From Actinomadura hibisca NBRC 15177 (GTDB taxonomy: Bacteria > Actinomycetota > Actinomycetes > Streptosporangiales > Streptosporangiaceae): a stretch of 64,000 nt of DNA. The position numbers and the translations under genes are program-made. A model generated the notes under the pieces. The model saw only the letters and a list, made by a program, of their open reading frames with translations, did not search any database and had not been told where the DNA came from. The stretch is from positions 1 to 64,000 of the forward strand of contig NZ_BCRO01000051.1 of the NCBI RefSeq assembly GCF_001552635.1, read 5' to 3'. Each line of letters starts with the position of its first letter. The stretch's first letter is position 1. Positions 61,139 through 64,000 of the stretch are shown here, in pieces.

Positions 61139-61702
61139 CCTGGACCTCCCGCATGACGTTGAGGACAGGAATCAGCCAGTCGAACAGCCAGGCGGGGACC
61201 TCATCGACTTCGCGCGGCGTCCACCCGAACAGCTCGGCGAACTGCACATACGTCAGCGCATCCAGCGCGCGGGCTGACGGCTCATGCCCGGGGATCTCGC
61301 GGCCGCGGAGGTGGTTTTTCAGTCGGAGGAGCTGTCGCCACTGTGGGACTCCTTCGTCCCGTCGCCGTCCTTCGCCCTGGAAAAACCCACCTCCTCCCAG
61401 TGGTCCTCGGTTGCGTCCACGAGCTTCTTGTAGGCGCTGTTGGGCAGGAACTGGAGCTTGTCGGCGACGCCCTTGGGGAGCGGCTGGTCGAACGACCACC
61501 CCTCGATGAGGTGGGCGATGAGGGTGTCCCGGATGCGGGCCATGCCCGCCGGGGAGAAGTCGCCCGACAGCTTGCCCTTGGCGTCGGCGCTCGGCATGAG
61601 CCGCAGCACTGCCACCGAGACCCGGCGGGGCATCTCATCGACGTCGGTGATCTCGGCCCACCGCTCGGAGCCGTCCTTGTTGGTGCCCAGATCGACGCGC
61701 AT
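61092..61702 (-). CDS. Tail assembly chaperone GT (-1 frameshift fusion)
   Basis: A -1 frameshift at GGGTTTT (61382-61388) joins residues 1-106 of the G protein to a 97-residue T part in the overlapping frame: FFQGEGRRRDEGVPQWRQLL, SARALDALTYVQFAELFGWT and PAWLFDWLIPVLNVMREVQD. The predicted fusion is 203 residues. In lambda-like tails the G and GT products hold the tape measure and recruit major tail protein. The T part has no start of its own in a good position, which supports the fusion. Confidence 0.85.
61319..61702 (-). CDS. Tail assembly chaperone G
   Basis: A 127-residue protein (MRVDLGTNKDGSERWAEITD, VAVLRLMPSADAKGKLSGDF) ending in a polar tail. It is encoded directly after the major tail protein and made by normal decoding. 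The last 21 codons overlap the T frame, and the slip site is at codons 106-107. ATG 61702 follows GAGAGAGGAC. Confidence 0.85.
   Translation of the reverse strand: MRVDLGTNKDGSERWAEITDVDEMPRRVSVAVLRLMPSADAKGKLSGDFSPAGMARIRDTLIAHLIEGWSFDQPLPKGVADKLQFLPNSAYKKLVDATEDHWEEVGFSRAKDGDGTKESHSGDSSSD
61382..61388 (-). promoter_or_regulatory. Programmed -1 frameshift slippery site
   Basis: On the minus strand G-GGT-TTT in the G frame is a canonical X-XXY-YYZ heptamer. After slippage GGG-TTT-TTC continues in the T frame without a stop. G ends 63 nt downstream at TGA 61319-61321. Confidence 0.8.
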
Positions 61703-61728
61703 GGTTCGTCGGTCCTCTCTCTTGTTGA

Positions 61729-62712
61729 TCAGGCGTAGGTGGTGACCGTGTTCTTGACCACGGCCTTGATCGGGGACAGGCCGCCCGACGCGGACGCGTC
61801 GGTGCTGTTGGCCATGGCCTTGAACGACACGTCGTAGCCGAGCAGCGTGTCGCGCTTCATCGGGGCCTCCTGGTAGGCGGCCTTGGTCATCGTGAGCGCC
61901 ACCTCCCGCAGCGCACCCGCCGCGCCGCCGTTGGACACGGTCAGCACCAGGGCGGGCTGCTGGTTGGTGAGCAGGCCCGTGATGAGCGGCGACTCGTCCA
62001 ACGCGATCAGCGTCAGCTTCCCGGACACCTTGAGGGGGCCGCGGGCGATCGTGTACGGAGCCTGCGTGCCGTCGGCGGTGTGCATCACCGCAAGCTCACG
62101 CTCGATGCTGACCGACCACTCCGACAGGTTCGGGGCGGCGACCCCAGCAATCGTCAGACCGGACCGCCACGCCGGGATGATCTGCTCGGTCGTGGGGGTG
62201 AGCGTCATCGCCGACCCGGCCGCCGACGACGGGTAGGCGGTGCCCTTGGCCTGCACCTCGAACAGGCCCTCCGCGTTGCCCGACAGGGTCAGCTCCGACA
62301 GGCACGTGTGCGGGTACACGCGCGCGCCCGTCGTCGCGGTGAGCTGCTGGGAGTCGATCATCGTGTGCGTCGGAGGCTGCCCCGACCCGCTGTTCAGCAG
62401 GCCGAACGTGTGCGGAAACACCCCGGACACGGCCGCGCCCACGGCGTAGTCGCCGAGGATGTTGTGCAGCAGGTCGCCCAGCGAGTCCACGAACCCCGGC
62501 CCGGACATGTCCACCTCGGCGACGGCCGGGCCCGCGACGGTCCCGTACTCCGACGCCATCGACGCCCGGTAGCCCTCATCGGTGAGGAAGTCCACCTTGT
62601 CGGAGGCGTCGAACTTGCTCCACGGCGGGAACCGGGACGCGTTGACGGCCAGGCCGGGCGAGTTCTCCCGACCGATCCCGAACGCGGACCGGGCTCCAGG
62701 CATGACCGGCAT
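61729..62712 (-). CDS. Major tail protein
   Basis: A 327-residue protein directly ahead of the G/GT chaperones, the fixed position of the major tail protein. It shows the tail-tube style beta-rich sequence with SELTLSGNAEGLFEVQAKGT and APYTIARGPLKVSGKLTLIA. ATG 62712 is used; ATG 62703 would remove three residues. It overlaps the 78-aa gene by one base. Confidence 0.82.
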   Translation of the reverse strand: MPVMPGARSAFGIGRENSPGLAVNASRFPPWSKFDASDKVDFLTDEGYRASMASEYGTVAGPAVAEVDMSGPGFVDSLGDLLHNILGDYAVGAAVSGVFPHTFGLLNSGSGQPPTHTMIDSQQLTATTGARVYPHTCLSELTLSGNAEGLFEVQAKGTAYPSSAAGSAMTLTPTTEQIIPAWRSGLTIAGVAAPNLSEWSVSIERELAVMHTADGTQAPYTIARGPLKVSGKLTLIALDESPLITGLLTNQQPALVLTVSNGGAAGALREVALTMTKAAYQEAPMKRDTLLGYDVSFKAMANSTDASASGGLSPIKAVVKNTVTTYA

Positions 62713-62948
62713 CAGCCGTTCTCCTTCGTGCTCTGCCGCTCCTTGGGCGCGGGCTTCCAGCAGTCGTCAGGCGGCACCGGCAGCCGCGCGGGGACGTGCT
62801 CGCCGTCCGGGCCAGGCCGGGTCACGCCCGCCGCCGGGGCGATGTCGTAGACGCGGCCCGGCTCAGCGACCAGCGTCGAACCGCGCTCGACGTCGATGTA
62901 CTCGACGTAGGTGGCGGCATGCTCGCCGCCGTAGGTGAATCTGGGCAT
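62712..62948 (-). CDS. Small phage structural protein (78 aa)
   Basis: A 78-residue protein: MPRFTYGGEHAATYVEYIDV, VAEPGRVYDIAPAAGVTRPG and PDDCWKPAPKE. It looks like the short beta-strand proteins found between tail terminator and major tail protein in actinophages. Start ATG 62948, 13 nt after the preceding gene. The role is unknown, perhaps a tail-tube or neck accessory. Confidence 0.65.
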   Translation of the reverse strand: MPRFTYGGEHAATYVEYIDVERGSTLVAEPGRVYDIAPAAGVTRPGPDGEHVPARLPVPPDDCWKPAPKERQSTKENG

Positions 62949-62961
62949 CAGCCCTGCTCCT

Positions 62962-63504
62962 CTATGCCTGTGGGTAGACCAGCGCGTCGAAGCTGATGAC
63001 CGCCTCCTGGCGGACCGTCGGCGGCGTCCCCGGCTCGACCATCGGCACCGCGCCCGTGTTCGTGGAGATGCCGCGCTCGGACTCGCCGGCCTCCACGACC
63101 GCGCCGCCGAGGGTGCGGTCGCCGTGGATACGGGACACGATCGCGTCGATGAGCCGGTCCAGGTCGGCCTGCGCGTCCTCCACGCTGGCGGCGCGGGCCA
63201 TGTGCCAGACCCACAGCTCGACCGCAAGGGCGCGCCGCTTGAAGCCCGACGTGGACCCGCCGAACGCGATCCGCCGCTCCGCGTCGCCGGACAGGTGCAC
63301 GGCCATGACCGCGCCCATCCCGCGCCCCTCCGACAACCCGGCCGTCGCGTCGCGGTCCTCGAACCGCGTCGTCCAGTACGGGCGCACGCCCGCGAGCCCG
63401 GCGGCGGCCAGCGGCGTCGGCCGGTAGACCCGCGCGGCCGTGTCGAACGTGGAGCCGCCGAAGAAGCTGGCGATGCCGACGCGGATCTGCTCTCGACTGC
63501 TCAC
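62962..63504 (-). CDS. Tail terminator-like protein
   Basis: A 180-residue protein with IGVASFFGG-like start (EQIRVGIASFFGG), WTTRFEDRDATAGLSEGRGM and VELWVWHMARAASVEDAQAD, LDRLIDAIVSRIHGD. Position after the connector and ahead of the major tail protein fits the tail terminator/completion protein (gpU-like). GTG 63504 overlaps the preceding stop by 4 nt. Family assignment is by position and general pattern. Confidence 0.6.
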   Translation of the reverse strand: MSSREQIRVGIASFFGGSTFDTAARVYRPTPLAAAGLAGVRPYWTTRFEDRDATAGLSEGRGMGAVMAVHLSGDAERRIAFGGSTSGFKRRALAVELWVWHMARAASVEDAQADLDRLIDAIVSRIHGDRTLGGAVVEAGESERGISTNTGAVPMVEPGTPPTVRQEAVISFDALVYPQA

Positions 63505-63884
63505 CGCGCCATCGGCCCCTGTCCGGTCAGCCCCGCGTCCGCGAGGATGCCCCACGCCTGCTCACCGATCAGCGGCAGGGCGGTCGTGGAGCCTCCGACC
63601 GACTGGCCGCGCGACAGGTCCACCCCGCCCGCGGACGCGCCCGTGGGCACGCCCGGCTGCATCCCGTGCCGGATACCGTCGGCGTTGCCTTGGGCGAGCT
63701 GGTAGGCGACCTGCTCGATCGTCGCGGCCCGCAGCGCAGACACGGCGCCGTCGGCCTCGGTGTCGTAGGTCGAGCAGCGGAGCACACGGTCGATGTCGCG
63801 CGAGGCGCGGTCGAGCAGCAGGGCGGCCCTCTCCACGGTGTAGCCGAGGGCCTCCTCCAGCTGCTCGACCGTCGCGTACGCCAC
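63501..63884 (-). CDS. Head-tail connector-like protein
   Basis: A 127-residue mostly helical protein: MAYATVEQLEEALGYTVERA, LLDRASRDIDRVLRCSTYDT and ATIEQVAYQLAQGNADGIR. The pattern resembles HK97 gp6-like / SPP1 gp15-type connectors. GTG 63884 follows AAGGAGTAGCTG. It is followed by the tail terminator with a 4-nt overlap. Confidence 0.68.
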   Translation of the reverse strand: MAYATVEQLEEALGYTVERAALLLDRASRDIDRVLRCSTYDTEADGAVSALRAATIEQVAYQLAQGNADGIRHGMQPGVPTGASAGGVDLSRGQSVGGSTTALPLIGEQAWGILADAGLTGQGPMAR

Positions 63885-63887
63885 CAG

Positions 63888-64000
63888 CTACTCCTTCTTC
63901 TTGTCGCCGCCCTCGGGGCCCTGCGCCGGGCCTTCGGGGGCCGGGGCCGGGTCCTTCTCCGGGGCGGGCTCCGGGGCCTTCTTCTCGGCGGGACGGCGGC
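63888..64000 (-). CDS. C-terminus of a phage structural protein (5' part outside window)
   Basis: The last 37 codons before TAG at 63888-63890 encode a charged, Pro/Ala/Glu/Lys-rich tail (RRPAEKKAPEPAPEKDPAPA ... GGDKKKE). The protein lies just ahead of the connector gene, so a capsid or capsid-associated protein is possible; the visible part does not identify it. Confidence 0.5.
   Translation of the reverse strand, partial: RRPAEKKAPEPAPEKDPAPAPEGPAQGPEGGDKKKE

Larger units (their letters stand above)
47446..64000. mobile_element. Prophage (left part), integrated in cpaF
   Basis: From 47446 the content changes to a siphovirus-like late operon reading leftward (63888 to 51677) with near-continuous 4-nt overlaps, and a small rightward block at the left end. 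Tape measure, major tail protein, G/GT chaperones, amidase and holin-like genes are recognisable. Head genes, terminase, replication and integrase are expected beyond 64000. All late frames seen are intact, so the element may be functional. Confidence 0.9.

Overview
The window is very GC-rich actinobacterial DNA with Streptomyces-like codon use, many GTG starts and short or overlapping gene junctions. From the left edge to about 47.4 kb the backbone follows a gene order I recall from the Mycobacterium tuberculosis Rv3721-Rv3659 interval: dnaX, ybaB, recR, ask, then metallophosphoesterase, a PASTA-type PBP, wblA/whiB4, the paired Get3-like ATPases, a RidA protein, an MBL-fold protein, crp, nth, a CoA NUDIX, marP, an ephE-like hydrolase, a DUF1469-like membrane protein, acs, ssd and cpaF. 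There is no mycobacterial signature. A morphologically complex actinomycete, possibly Thermomonosporaceae/Streptosporangiales, is my inference only.

Two accessory stretches interrupt the backbone. About 5.1-17.6 kb holds an S9 peptidase, a beta-lactamase-fold hydrolase, a MerR regulator, small secreted or cytosolic proteins, a divergent LysR/diaminopropionate ammonia-lyase pair, a ferritin-like protein, a SAM methyltransferase, and a two-gene unit in which a GNAT-aminotransferase fusion is coupled to a CDP-diglyceride-synthase-like membrane enzyme. This stretch ends at a tRNA-Pro(CGG) with a strong terminator. About 26.5-31.1 kb holds regulator/enzyme pairs: MarR with an MFS transporter, an FAD monooxygenase, and HxlR with a quinone-type reductase.

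At about 47,445 the cpaF (tadA) reading frame stops matching its family just after the Walker B segment, and a prophage begins that runs off the right edge. The prophage's left end carries a small rightward lysogeny-type block: an 80-aa protein, a DUF6879 protein and an XRE-DUF5753 regulator, bracketed by matching TGCACA repeat motifs. A divergent HTH / zinc-binding pair over a 15-bp inverted repeat follows. The leftward late operon reads, from upstream (right) to downstream (left): connector-type proteins, tail terminator, major tail protein, tail chaperones G and GT joined by a -1 frameshift at GGGTTTT, an HK97 gp10-like protein, tape measure, a LamG-containing tail protein, two C1q-like tail proteins, a coiled-coil membrane protein, a membrane-anchored collagen-like protein, an amidase endolysin, a 74-aa protein resembling the Acb2/Tad1 anti-defence hairpin family, and a holin-like protein. 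No integrase, capsid or terminase lies inside the window.

The most interesting points are the prophage split of the Flp-pilus ATPase gene, the possible cyclic-nucleotide sponge in the lysis cassette, the operator-like repeats around the left-end regulators, the GNAT-aminotransferase/CdsA-like pair, the Fic-fold protein with a dismantled active site, and an 850-bp gene-free stretch before ssd that contains a structured element ending in a U-tract terminator.
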